Shown here piece after piece: positions 6,120-14,319 of a stretch of DNA of 33,159 bases. The notes under the pieces are model-generated. The model ran no database searches and had not been told where the DNA came from. It worked only from the letters and a program-made list of their open reading frames with translations. Origin of the DNA: Hydrogenophilus sp. (GTDB lineage Bacteria > Pseudomonadota > Gammaproteobacteria > Burkholderiales > Thiobacillaceae); contig DYFL01000025.1 of the NCBI GenBank assembly GCA_020725195.1, positions 1-33,159 of the forward strand, written 5' to 3'. How positions within the stretch are numbered: position 1 is the first letter of the stretch; every line of letters starts with the position of its first letter. The translations under genes and the position numbers were made by a program.

Positions 6120-9100
6120 TCAGGCGCCCTGGGCGATCTCCTGCCAGCGCTTCTCCAGGCGCTTGAGCGACACCGGCTCCGGGGTCTTGAGCTCCTGGGC
6201 GTAGAGCGAGACGCGCAGCTCCTCCAGGCGCCAGCGGAAGTCCTCCATCTCCGGCGTGCTGCCGCCGCCCGCCTCCAGGCGGCGCTGGCGGGCGCGCCAG
6301 GCATCGAGGAGCGGCGCCATGGCGCGCATGTGCTGGGCGTCGCGCTCGGGGTTCCTGGCGAGCTTCTCCAGGCGCCGCTCCATGGCGCGCAGGTAGCGCG
6401 GCAGGTGGGCGAGCCGGGCCGGGGGCAGGGCGGCGACGAAGCCGGGGAAGACGAGCTCCCGCAGCTGCGCCTGCAGGTCGGCCGCGGCCTCGCGCGAGGG
6501 CCCGGGCCGGGCCAGGGCCTGGTGGAGGCCGTGGGCGTGGGCGAGGCACTCGGCGGCGAGCCGCGCCGTCTCGCGCGCGGCCTCGGCGAGCCTCGGGTGC
6601 GCCGTCTGGGCCGCGCTCTCGAAGGCGGTCTGGCTGCGCAGCTCGGCCGCGTCCAAGGGCAGGCAGGCGCGGGCGGCCGAGTAGAGCACGTCGGCGAGCA
6701 GGGCCTCGCAGGAGAGGCCCTTCGCGAGCAGGCCGTAGTGCAGGCAGGCGCCCTTCGACCGGGCCGCCAGGTCCTTCCCGGTCTGCTTGAGCAGGTCGGG
6801 GAAGGCGAGCCAGACGAGGCGGCAGACCCCGCGCCGGTGCTTTTCGCGCGCGGCCTGGGCGCTGTCGGCGAACCTGAGCTCGACGCGGCCGTCCACTTCC
6901 ACCAGGGCGGGGAAGGCGGCGAGGCGGCGCGCGCCCTGGGTCACGGCCACCTGCTCGGGCAGGTCGCCGAAGTCCCAGCGGCTCACGCTCTCGCGCTCCA
7001 GTTCGGTGGTGGACTGCGCGAGCTCGCGGCTCGCCTCGGCGCCCAGCTCGCGGCGCAGGGCATTGAGGTCGCGGCCCTCGCCCAGCACCCGGTTGCCCTC
7101 GCCCAGGACCCGGAAGTTCATCCTGAGGTGCGCGGGCAGGGCGTCCTCGCGCCAGGCGTCGCGGGGCACGGCCACCCCCGTCGCCTTCTGCAGGAAGGCC
7201 GCAAGGGCCTCGGCCAGTGAGGGTGAGGCGTGAGGCGTGAGGCGTGAGGAGGAAAGTGCCTCGGCCGCGGCGCGGGCGTACTCCGGCACCGGCACGAAGT
7301 TGCGCCGCAGCTGCTGGGGCAGGGCCTTGAGCAGCGCGGCGAGCTTCTCCTCCAGGAGGCCCGGCACCAGCCAGCTGCAGCGCTCCGCCGGCACCTGGTT
7401 CAGGGCCGCGAGCGGCACCATCAGGGTGACGCCGTCGTCGGCCTCGCCCGGCTCGAATTTGTAAGACAGGGCGAAGCGCACGCCGGAGAGGTCGAGCTCG
7501 CGCGGATAGGCCCGGCTGTCCGCACCGCGCTCCTCGAGCAGGTCCTCGCGGGCGAGGTAGAGCAGGCGCGGCGACTTCGCCTCCGCCTCGCGCCGCCAGC
7601 GCTCGAAGTCCGCGCCGTTGTGGATGTCCTCGGGCACGCGCGCGTCGAAGAAGGCGTGGAGCCTGGCCTCGTCGGGCACGAGGCGCGGGTTGCGGGCGCG
7701 GTGGGCGAGCTCCTCGATCTCCTTGAGGAGCTTCGCGTTGTGCGCGAAGAAGGGCGCGCGCGTGTCGTATTCGCCCTCGACCAGCGCGGCGCGGATGAAG
7801 ATCTCGCGCGACAGCGCAGGGTCGAGCGGGCCGTAGTGGACCTTGCGCCCGGCCACCACGGGCAGGCCGTAGAGCGTGGCGCGCATGGCGGCCGCGACAT
7901 GGGCGGGGCGCTTCTCCCAGTGCGGGTCGGAATGGCTGACCTTGAGCAGGTGGCGCCCGGCCTGCTCGATCCAGGCGGGCTCCACCCGGGCGACGGTGCG
8001 GGCGTAGATGCGCCTCGTCTCGACGATCTCCGCGGCCATGAGCCACTTGGGCCGCTTCTTCACCCCCGAGCCGGGGAAGATCAGGAACTTCATGTCGCGC
8101 GCGCCGAGGTAGCTGCCCTCCTCGGTGAGCATGCCCAGGTTGCCCAGGAGCCCCGGCAGCAGGGCCTGATGCAGTGCGGTGTAGTCCGCCGGCTGTTCGT
8201 TGACACGCCAGCCCATCTCCTTGACCAGCGTGGCGAGCTGGCCGTGCACGTCGCGCCACTCCCGCACCCGCAAGGGCGAGATGAACTCGCTCTTGAGCTG
8301 CTCGCGGAACTTGCGGGCGGACTTGCGGTGCGCGTCCAGCGCGTTGACGTGGGCCCAGAGCCTGAGGATGGCGACGAAGTCGGAGTCCTCGTCACTGAAG
8401 CGCCTGTGCCGCTCGTCCGCCGCATGGGCCTGCTCCAGCGGCCGCTCGCGCGGGTCCTGGCTGGTGAGCGCGGCGGCGATGACCAGCACCTCGGCCAGAC
8501 ACGCCCGCTCCCGTGCGGCGATGAGCATGCGGCCGATCCTGGGGTCCACCGGCAGTTGCGCGAGCTCGCGGCCGATCTCGGTGAGCCGGCCCGCCTCGTC
8601 CAGCGCGTTGAGTTCCTGGAGCTGCTGGTAGCCGTCGCGCACCCGCTTCGCCTCCGGCGCATCGAGGAAGGGGAAGGCCTCGATCTCCGGCAGCCCCAGC
8701 GATTTCATGCGCAGGATCACCCCGGCGAGCGAGGAGCGCAGCAGCTCCGGCGTGGTGTAGCGCGGGCGCGCGGCGAAGTCCGCCTCCTCGTACAGCCGGA
8801 TGCAGACCCCGGCGGCGACCCGGCCGCAGCGGCCCGCGCGCTGGTTGGCCGCGGCCTGGGCCACCCGCTCGATCTTGAGCTGCTCGATCTTGTTGCGCAG
8901 GCTGTAGCGCTTCACCCGCGCCAGGCCCGTGTCCACCACGTAGCGGATGCCCGGCACGGTGAGCGAGGTCTCCGCCACGTTGGTGGCGAGCACGATGCGC
9001 CGCCCGCCGTGGGCCTGGAAGACGCGCTCCTGCTCGGCCACGGAGAGGCGCGCGTAGAGGGGCAGGATCTCGGTGGCGGGCGGGTGGTGCTTCCTCAGCG

Positions 9101-9923
9101 CCTCCTGCGCCTCGCGGATCTCGCGCTCGCCGGGCAGGAAGACCAGCACGTCGCCCGGGCCCGCGCGGGCGAGCTCGTCCACCGCGTCCAGGAGGGCCTG
9201 GCCGAAGTCGGTGTCGGGCGCCTCTTCGGCCTTGCGGCCGCCACCCCCCTCCCTGCCTCCCCCCCTCGAGGGGGGAGGAGGAGTCGCCCCCTCCCCCTTG
9301 ACGGGGGAGGGTTGGGGTGGGGGTGAAACCGGGCGGTACCGGACCTCCACCGGATAGGTCCGCCCCGAGACCTCGATCACCGCCGCGCCGCCGAAGTAGT
9401 CGGCGAAGCGCTCCGCCTCCAGGGTGGCGGAGGAGAGGACGAGCTTCAGCCCCGGCCGCCGCGGCAGCAGGGTCTTCAGATAACCCAGCAGGAAGTCGAT
9501 GTTGAGGCTGCGCTCGTGGGCCTCGTCGAGGATGAGGGTGTCGTAGGCGCGAAACTCCGGGTCGGACTGGGTCTCGGCCAGGAGGATGCCGTCGGTCATG
9601 ACCTTGATGCGGGTCTGCGCGCTCACCTGGTCGTGGAAGCGCACCTGGTAGCCGACGAAGTCGCCGAGCCGGCCCTTCAGCTCCTCGGCGATGCGGCCCG
9701 CCACGCTCCTCGCGGCGATGCGCCGCGGCTGGGTCATGCCGATGCGGCCGGCGGCGCCGCGCCCGGCCAGGAGCGCGATCTTGGGCAGTTGTGTGGTCTT
9801 GCCCGAGCCCGTCTCGCCGCAGACCACGAGGACCTGGTGCGCCGCCAGCGCCGCGGCGATGGCCTCGCGCCGGGCACAGACGGGCAGCTCTTCGGGGAAT
9901 TCGATGCGGGGCGGTGCGGGCAT
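6120..9923 (-). CDS. hrpA: ATP-dependent RNA helicase HrpA (DEAH box)
   Basis: The 1267-aa protein is close to the length of E. coli HrpA (about 1300). Helicase motifs are in order: Walker A GETGSGKTT (36-44), TQPRRIAA (64-71), DEAH (133-136), SAT (165-167), then RecA2 with TNVAETSLTVPGI and QRAGRCGR. The long C-terminal region typical of HrpA (DUF3418-type) follows. HrpA acts on mRNA and on stalled ribosomes. Two in-frame insertions look foreign: residues about 200-231 (bases 9230-9325), rich in P, G and R, encoded by a palindromic G/C-run repeat, and residues about 890-901, encoded by a heptanucleotide tract. The family normally has a short linker at the first site. The ATG at 9923 has no Shine-Dalgarno sequence. 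Confidence 0.95.
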   Translation of the reverse strand: MPAPPRIEFPEELPVCARREAIAAALAAHQVLVVCGETGSGKTTQLPKIALLAGRGAAGRIGMTQPRRIAARSVAGRIAEELKGRLGDFVGYQVRFHDQVSAQTRIKVMTDGILLAETQSDPEFRAYDTLILDEAHERSLNIDFLLGYLKTLLPRRPGLKLVLSSATLEAERFADYFGGAAVIEVSGRTYPVEVRYRPVSPPPQPSPVKGEGATPPPPSRGGGREGGGGRKAEEAPDTDFGQALLDAVDELARAGPGDVLVFLPGEREIREAQEALRKHHPPATEILPLYARLSVAEQERVFQAHGGRRIVLATNVAETSLTVPGIRYVVDTGLARVKRYSLRNKIEQLKIERVAQAAANQRAGRCGRVAAGVCIRLYEEADFAARPRYTTPELLRSSLAGVILRMKSLGLPEIEAFPFLDAPEAKRVRDGYQQLQELNALDEAGRLTEIGRELAQLPVDPRIGRMLIAARERACLAEVLVIAAALTSQDPRERPLEQAHAADERHRRFSDEDSDFVAILRLWAHVNALDAHRKSARKFREQLKSEFISPLRVREWRDVHGQLATLVKEMGWRVNEQPADYTALHQALLPGLLGNLGMLTEEGSYLGARDMKFLIFPGSGVKKRPKWLMAAEIVETRRIYARTVARVEPAWIEQAGRHLLKVSHSDPHWEKRPAHVAAAMRATLYGLPVVAGRKVHYGPLDPALSREIFIRAALVEGEYDTRAPFFAHNAKLLKEIEELAHRARNPRLVPDEARLHAFFDARVPEDIHNGADFERWRREAEAKSPRLLYLAREDLLEERGADSRAYPRELDLSGVRFALSYKFEPGEADDGVTLMVPLAALNQVPAERCSWLVPGLLEEKLAALLKALPQQLRRNFVPVPEYARAAAEALSSSRLTPHASPSLAEALAAFLQKATGVAVPRDAWREDALPAHLRMNFRVLGEGNRVLGEGRDLNALRRELGAEASRELAQSTTELERESVSRWDFGDLPEQVAVTQGARRLAAFPALVEVDGRVELRFADSAQAAREKHRRGVCRLVWLAFPDLLKQTGKDLAARSKGACLHYGLLAKGLSCEALLADVLYSAARACLPLDAAELRSQTAFESAAQTAHPRLAEAARETARLAAECLAHAHGLHQALARPGPSREAAADLQAQLRELVFPGFVAALPPARLAHLPRYLRAMERRLEKLARNPERDAQHMRAMAPLLDAWRARQRRLEAGGGSTPEMEDFRWRLEELRVSLYAQELKTPEPVSLKRLEKRWQEIAQGA
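7224..7249 (+). repeat. Heptanucleotide tandem repeat inside hrpA
   Basis: TGAGGCG occurs three times in tandem (7224-7230, 7231-7237, 7238-7244), followed by a partial fourth copy (TGAGG, 7245-7249); a degenerate copy TGAGGG precedes it. On the coding strand it yields SRLTPHASPS near residue 895. Because 7 is not a multiple of 3, gain or loss of one unit would shift the hrpA frame and remove roughly the last 370 residues. Confidence 0.85.
9238..9326 (+). repeat. G/C-run palindromic repeat inserted in hrpA
   Basis: Two adjacent inverted repeats are visible. CCCCCCTCGAGGGGGG (9260-9275) is a perfect palindrome. CCCTCCCCC (9289-9297) pairs with GGGGGAGGG (9303-9311) across TTGAC. The following GGTTGGGGTGGGGGTGAAA resembles the edges of dispersed intergenic repeats common in proteobacterial genomes. 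Here the element lies within a coding gene and stays in frame, adding about 30 P/G/R-rich residues between the two RecA domains of HrpA. Confidence 0.75.
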
Positions 9924-9931
9924 GGGGCGGC

Positions 9932-9937
9932 ATTATC
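9932..9937 (-). promoter_or_regulatory. -10-like box 8 nt before the hrpA start
   Basis: On the minus strand GATAAT (5 of 6 to TATAAT) ends 8 nt before the hrpA ATG and no Shine-Dalgarno lies between. If used, transcription would start within about one or two bases of the ATG. No good -35 is visible. A 10-bp palindrome CGGCATGCCG (9938-9947) abuts the box. Confidence 0.35.
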
Positions 9938-9969
9938 CGGCATGCCGCCGGGGTTGGGCAGCCCGCGGT

Positions 9970-10863
9970 TCAGGCCGGCGCGCTCGCCACCAGCACGTCG
10001 CCGCCCGCCTCGGCCAGGACGTGCTTGGTGACGCTGCCGAGCAGCAGCTCCTCCACCATGCCCTGGCCGTGCTTGCCCATGACGATGAGGTCGCAGTCCT
10101 CATCCTGCTCCAGCTGCAGGATGGCCGCGGTGGCGTCGCCGTGGTGGGTGCGCAGGCGCACCGTCTCCGGCCCCAGCCCGGCGTCCGCGGCCAGGGCCTC
10201 GAGCCGGGCCAGGGCGTCCTCCCGCACCGTGGTCTGGTAGCGCTCGATGGTGCGCTCCTCGACCCCCGCGTAGCGCAGCTTGCCCTCGAAGGGGGCCTCG
10301 TAGGCGTGCAGCAGCACCAGCTCCGCCCCGGGTGCCACCGCGCGCGCCAGCCCGAGGGCGGCGGCCGACCAGGCGGAAAAATCCACCGGCACCAGCACCC
10401 GCCGGTAGGCCTCGTGCGGGGTCTGCTTCACCACCAGGATGTGCCTGCGGGTGCGGCGCAGCAGGCGCTCGGCGGTGGCGCCCAGGAGCAGGTGGCGCAG
10501 GAAGCCCTCGCCGCGGGAGCCGACCACCAGGAGGTCGGCGTCGAGGGCGTCGGCGCGGTCCAGGATCGCGGCGAGGGCCGTGCCGGCGCTCAGCTCCACG
10601 CCGGCCGAGACCCCCCGTGCCCGGCCCAGTTCGGCCGCGAGCCGCGCGAGGGCCTCCCGGGCGTCGTCCAGCAGGCGCTGCTCCACCGGCGCGGCCTCGA
10701 GGCCCAGCGCCGCGCGCAGGGCGTCCAGGGCCCCCTGGCTGACGACGTGGATCAGGCTCAGTTCGGCGCCGGTCTCGGCCGCCACGCGGAAGGCCCGGTC
10801 GACGGCATGGCGGGCCGGGGCGGAGAGGTCGGTGGCGGCGAGGATGCGGGCGAGGCGTTTCAT
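9970..10863 (-). CDS. Tandem-domain universal stress protein (UspA family)
   Basis: The product is 297 aa with two Usp domains (about 1-148 and 149-297). The first begins RILAATDLSAPARHA and has GSRGEGFLRHLLLGAT, a near-match to the ATP-binding signature Gxx(G)x9G(S/T) with alanine at the last position. The second begins RVLVPVDFSAWS and has GKHGQGMVEELLLGSVT, a full match. The second domain therefore probably binds ATP and the first may not. Its ATG overlaps the stop of the Kef-type antiporter gene by 4 nt (ATGA), so both are translated together. This suggests a stress or nucleotide-sensing partner for that transporter. An open frame continuing far upstream is only a high-G+C shadow. Confidence 0.9.
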   Translation of the reverse strand: MKRLARILAATDLSAPARHAVDRAFRVAAETGAELSLIHVVSQGALDALRAALGLEAAPVEQRLLDDAREALARLAAELGRARGVSAGVELSAGTALAAILDRADALDADLLVVGSRGEGFLRHLLLGATAERLLRRTRRHILVVKQTPHEAYRRVLVPVDFSAWSAAALGLARAVAPGAELVLLHAYEAPFEGKLRYAGVEERTIERYQTTVREDALARLEALAADAGLGPETVRLRTHHGDATAAILQLEQDEDCDLIVMGKHGQGMVEELLLGSVTKHVLAEAGGDVLVASAPA

Positions 10864-12512
10864 CGGCTGTTCTCCTTGGCGCGGATGAGTCCGGTCAGAT
10901 GCTCGACGACGAAGTCCACGGCGTCGCGGAAGGGATAGAGGACGGTCGGCGCGCCGATCCGCTTGAGCGCGCTGCCCTGCATCTCGTCGCGCGCCACGAT
11001 CGCCACCTCGCCGCCGAAATGCCGCGCCGCCAGGGCGTGCAGCAGGGCGCGGTTGGATTCCAGGTCGGGCAGGGCGCTCACCACCCAGGGCACGCCGTCG
11101 AGCGGCAGGCCTTCGACGAAGTCGGGATCGAGGCCGTCGCCGAAGCGCACCGGCATGCCCTGGCGGCGCATGTCGCGCGCCACCTCCGGGTCGAAGTCCA
11201 CGCCGAGCACGGTGACGCCGCCTTCCTGCAGGCGCTGGGCCAGGCGCCCGCCGTAGCGGCCGAGGCCGAAGACCACCACGTCGGGGCGCGCCGCCGCATG
11301 CGGCTCGCGTTCCACCGCCAGCTCGCGGTGGGGGCGCTTGCGCTCGAAGGGAGCGAGCCAGGGGGCGAGCCGATCGTACAGCGCCTGGGAGTAGAGGATC
11401 ATGTAGGTGGACAGGGTGATGGTGACCACGCCCACCAGGGTGGTCAGCCCCAGGGCCTCCACCCCGACGTGCCCCAGGGAGATGCCCATGGCCACGAAGA
11501 CGATGGAGAACTCGCTGATCTGGGCCACGGTGAGCCCGGCCAGGAAGCCCGTGCGCTTGCGGTAGCCCATGTAGCCCATGATGGCCATGACGATGAGCGG
11601 GTTGCCCACCAGCACGAAGGCCGAGAGGATCGCCGCCGGCGCGAGCTCCTCGCCCAGGGTGGAGAAGTCCAGCTTGGCGCCCAGGTCGATGAAGAAGAAC
11701 AGCAGCAGGAAGTCGCGGATGCCGGTGAGCCGCGCCCCGATGGCCTCGCGATAGGCGGTGGAGGCGAGCGAGAAGCCGGCCAGGAAGGCCCCAGCCTCCT
11801 TGGAGAAGCCCGCGCCCTCGCCCAGCGCCGCCAGCCCCGTGCCCCAGGCGATGGCGAAGATCAGCAGCAGCTCCTGGGAGCGGGCCATGGTGCGCACCAC
11901 GGCGGGCAGCACATGGCGCATGAGCACATACATCACGGCCGCCGCGATGGACACCCGCGCCAGCAGCGAGGCCGCCACCTCCCAGGCGCCGGCGTCGCCG
12001 GCGCCGCGCAGGGCGCTCATGGTCATCATGGCCAGCACCACCGCGATGTCCTGCACGATCAGGAAGCCGACGGCGATGCGGCCGTGCAGGGAATCGAGCT
12101 CGCGCTTGTCCGACAGCAGCTTGACGATGATGATGGTGCTGGAGAAGGTCAGCGCCACCGCCACGTAGAGGGCCTCCATCATGCCCTTGCCCAGGGCCAG
12201 GATGATCAGGAAGCCGAAGGCGATGGTGAAGCCCAGCTGGCCCAGGCCCGTGGCCAGGGCCACCGGGCCGATGTGGCGCACGTGGGTGAGATCGAGCTTG
12301 AGGCCCACCAGGAAGAGCAGCACCGCCACGCCGATCTCGGCCAGCAGGCCGATCTGGTCGTGGGCCTGGACCAGGCCGAAGGCGGCCGGCCCGACCAGGA
12401 TGCCGATGGCGATGTAGGCGATGAGCATCGGCTGGCGCAGCCGCACGGCCAGGGCGCCGGCGATGGCGGCGATGAACAGGAGCAGCGCGAATTCGTCGAA
12501 CAGGCCGTGCAT
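10860..12512 (-). CDS. Kef/YbaL-type monovalent cation:proton antiporter (CPA2) with RCK domain
   Basis: The product is 550 aa. The N-terminal 380 or so residues form the Na+/H+-exchanger membrane domain (AYIAIGILVGPAAFG, VGLKLDL, GFLIVQDIAVVLAM). A cytosolic TrkA-N/RCK domain follows, with the Rossmann motif GLGRYGG and an acidic residue (VLGVDFD) that would bind NAD(H). Kef-like proteins export K+ in exchange for H+, and the RCK domain gates them. The family resembles YbaL/KefB; glutathione control cannot be read from sequence. I chose the ATG at 12512, which follows a -10-like CATACT by 6 nt, over an upstream TTG at 12530. It is translationally coupled to the UspA gene downstream and lies 33 bp from the CvrA-type antiporter upstream. 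Confidence 0.92.
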   Translation of the reverse strand: MHGLFDEFALLLFIAAIAGALAVRLRQPMLIAYIAIGILVGPAAFGLVQAHDQIGLLAEIGVAVLLFLVGLKLDLTHVRHIGPVALATGLGQLGFTIAFGFLIILALGKGMMEALYVAVALTFSSTIIIVKLLSDKRELDSLHGRIAVGFLIVQDIAVVLAMMTMSALRGAGDAGAWEVAASLLARVSIAAAVMYVLMRHVLPAVVRTMARSQELLLIFAIAWGTGLAALGEGAGFSKEAGAFLAGFSLASTAYREAIGARLTGIRDFLLLFFFIDLGAKLDFSTLGEELAPAAILSAFVLVGNPLIVMAIMGYMGYRKRTGFLAGLTVAQISEFSIVFVAMGISLGHVGVEALGLTTLVGVVTITLSTYMILYSQALYDRLAPWLAPFERKRPHRELAVEREPHAAARPDVVVFGLGRYGGRLAQRLQEGGVTVLGVDFDPEVARDMRRQGMPVRFGDGLDPDFVEGLPLDGVPWVVSALPDLESNRALLHALAARHFGGEVAIVARDEMQGSALKRIGAPTVLYPFRDAVDFVVEHLTGLIRAKENSR

Positions 12513-12518
12513 GCGCGC

Positions 12519-12524
12519 AGTATG
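12519..12524 (-). promoter_or_regulatory. -10-like box 6 nt before the Kef-type antiporter start
   Basis: CATACT on the minus strand (4 of 6 to TATAAT, with the conserved A and T) ends exactly 6 nt before the ATG at 12512. No Shine-Dalgarno is present in the gap, so a leaderless transcript is possible. Alternatively the gene is only read through from the upstream antiporter gene 33 bp away. Confidence 0.3.
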
Positions 12525-12545
12525 CCCCAATTCCCGGCCGCGCCC

Positions 12546-14273
12546 TCAGCGCAGGTGCGTGGGGATCCGCAGGCCGACCCGGGTGATCCGGCCGGCCTCC
12601 GCCTCGCGCACCACGAACTCGATGTTGCCGAGCCGGTAGCGGTCCCCGGCCACGGGCACGCCGCTGACCCTGGCGGCGAGGAACTCCGCCAGGGTCATCC
12701 GCCCCGCGCCCTCCGGCAGGGGCAGGCCGTACGCCTCGGCGACGCTGGCCATGTCGGCGTCGCTGCGCACCGTGAAGTCGCCGTAGAACTGGCGCTTTTC
12801 CAGGTAGGCGGGCGCCGCGGCCGAGGCCAGCAGATCGCCCAGGGCGGGGCCTTCGGCCTGCCGCGCGAGGACGTAGAGCAGGTCGCCCGCCGCCAGCCTG
12901 CCGGCGGCCTCCGGCGCCAGCGCCGCCCCGTCGCGCAGCACCGCGACCAGCCTCGCGTCGCCGGGCAAGTGCAGGTCGATGGCGGGGCGGTCGATCACCT
13001 GCGCCTGCGGCGCCAGCCGGTAGCCGAGGAAGGCGAGGCCGCCTTCCGGCCCGGCGCCGAGGTCGAAGCGCTCGTCCGCCTCGGGCGCGGACGGCACCTC
13101 CAGCCGCAGCAGCCGCGCCAGGTAGGGGATGCTCCAGCCCTGCAGGGTGAGCGAGATCAGCACCACGAAGAAGGCCACGTCGAGGATGGTCCCGGCCTCG
13201 GGCACGCCGGCCAGCAGCGGGAACAGGGCCAGGATGATGGGCACCGCGCCGCGCAGGCCGACCCAGGCGATGAACAGCTGCTCGCGCCAGGGGAAGCGGA
13301 ACGGCAGCAGGCACAGCCAGACCGCCAGGGGGCGGGCGGCGAACATGAGCACCAGGGCGATGGCCAGCGCCGCGGGCGCATCGCGGATCAGGCTGCTCGG
13401 CGTGGCCAGCAGGCCCAGCATCAGGAACATGCCGATCTGGGCCAGCCAGGACAGGCCGCCGTGCACCTGCAGGATGTTGCGCGCCTCGCGCGGCGTCCGG
13501 TTGCCGATCACCACGCCGGCCAGGTAGATGGCGAGGAAGCCGCTGCCGCCGAGCACCGTGGTCAGGCCGTAGAGGGTCAGGCCGCCGGCCAGGATGAGCA
13601 TGGGGTACATGCCCTGTTCCATGCGCAGGCGATGGGTCAGCCAGACCAGCACCCGGCCGCCGCCGATGCCGGCGACCAGGCCCATGCCCATCTGCAGGGC
13701 GAACATGCCCAGCGTCCCCCAGCCCGGCAGGCCCTGGCCGGCCAGGATCAGGTCGAGCAGGACGAGGGTCAGGATGACCGCCATCGGGTCGTTGCTGCCG
13801 GATTCGATCTCCAGCGTGGCCGAGACCCGCTGCTTGAGCTCGAGCCCCTTGGCATGGAGCAGGGCGAAGACCGCGGCGGCGTCGGTCGAGCCCACCACGG
13901 CGCCGACCAGCATGCCCTGCAGCAGGCCGAAATCCAGGATCCAGGCGGCGAACAGGCCGGTGGCGACGCAGGTGATCAGCACCCCCAGGGTGGCCAGGCC
14001 GGCGGCCGGCCGCAGGCCGGCGCGGAAGCTCTCGGCCCGCGTGTGCAGCCCGCCGCCGAGCAGGATGACCGCCAGCGCCACGCTGCCGATGCTGTAGGCG
14101 ATGCCGGTGTCGTTGAACACGATGCCGCCCGGCCCGTCCTCGCCGGCCAGCATGCCCACCGCCAGGAACACCAGCAGCAGGGGCATGCCGATGCGGTAGG
14201 ACAGCGCACTGGCCAGGATGGCCAGGAGCAGCAGGGCGGCGCCGGCGAGGACGAACTGGTTGATCAGGTCCAT
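12546..14273 (-). CDS. cvrA: K+/H+ antiporter, CvrA/NhaP2 type
   Basis: The 575-aa protein matches E. coli CvrA (578 aa) in length and order. It has an NhaP-type membrane domain with VGMLAGEDGPGGI, GAVVGSTDAAAVFALL and the SGSNDPMAV motif that carries the ion-binding aspartate of CPA1 antiporters. A cytosolic TrkA-C domain follows (about 395-475) and a C-terminal CorC/HlyC-like domain (about 490-575). It should exchange cytosolic K+ (or Na+) for protons and help with osmotic and pH adaptation. The ATG is preceded by TAGAAT with a 6-nt all-C spacer and no ribosome-binding site. The ATPase gene ends 46 bp upstream. Confidence 0.93.
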   Translation of the reverse strand: MDLINQFVLAGAALLLLAILASALSYRIGMPLLLVFLAVGMLAGEDGPGGIVFNDTGIAYSIGSVALAVILLGGGLHTRAESFRAGLRPAAGLATLGVLITCVATGLFAAWILDFGLLQGMLVGAVVGSTDAAAVFALLHAKGLELKQRVSATLEIESGSNDPMAVILTLVLLDLILAGQGLPGWGTLGMFALQMGMGLVAGIGGGRVLVWLTHRLRMEQGMYPMLILAGGLTLYGLTTVLGGSGFLAIYLAGVVIGNRTPREARNILQVHGGLSWLAQIGMFLMLGLLATPSSLIRDAPAALAIALVLMFAARPLAVWLCLLPFRFPWREQLFIAWVGLRGAVPIILALFPLLAGVPEAGTILDVAFFVVLISLTLQGWSIPYLARLLRLEVPSAPEADERFDLGAGPEGGLAFLGYRLAPQAQVIDRPAIDLHLPGDARLVAVLRDGAALAPEAAGRLAAGDLLYVLARQAEGPALGDLLASAAAPAYLEKRQFYGDFTVRSDADMASVAEAYGLPLPEGAGRMTLAEFLAARVSGVPVAGDRYRLGNIEFVVREAEAGRITRVGLRIPTHLR

Positions 14274-14279
14274 GGGGGG

Positions 14280-14285
14280 ATTCTA
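14280..14285 (-). promoter_or_regulatory. -10-like box 6 nt before the cvrA start
   Basis: TAGAAT (5 of 6 to TATAAT) on the minus strand is separated from the cvrA ATG by CCCCCC only. Transcription would begin at or next to the ATG. Together with similar boxes before hrpA and the Kef-type gene, it suggests leaderless mRNAs. Confidence 0.4.
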
Positions 14286-14319
14286 GCCCGGGCCGGCGGC
14301 CCGCCCGCACCCCCCGGAC

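Noticed and set aside
7224-7249. Short direct repeats considered as a CRISPR array
   Set aside because: The units are 7 bp, contiguous and without spacers, and lie within hrpA.
9970-14310. A 1446-codon open frame on the minus strand spanning the UspA, Kef-type and cvrA genes
   Set aside because: Only its last 297 codons resemble a protein (UspA); the rest is an R/P/G/A-rich out-of-frame reading of the two antiporter genes, caused by high G+C.
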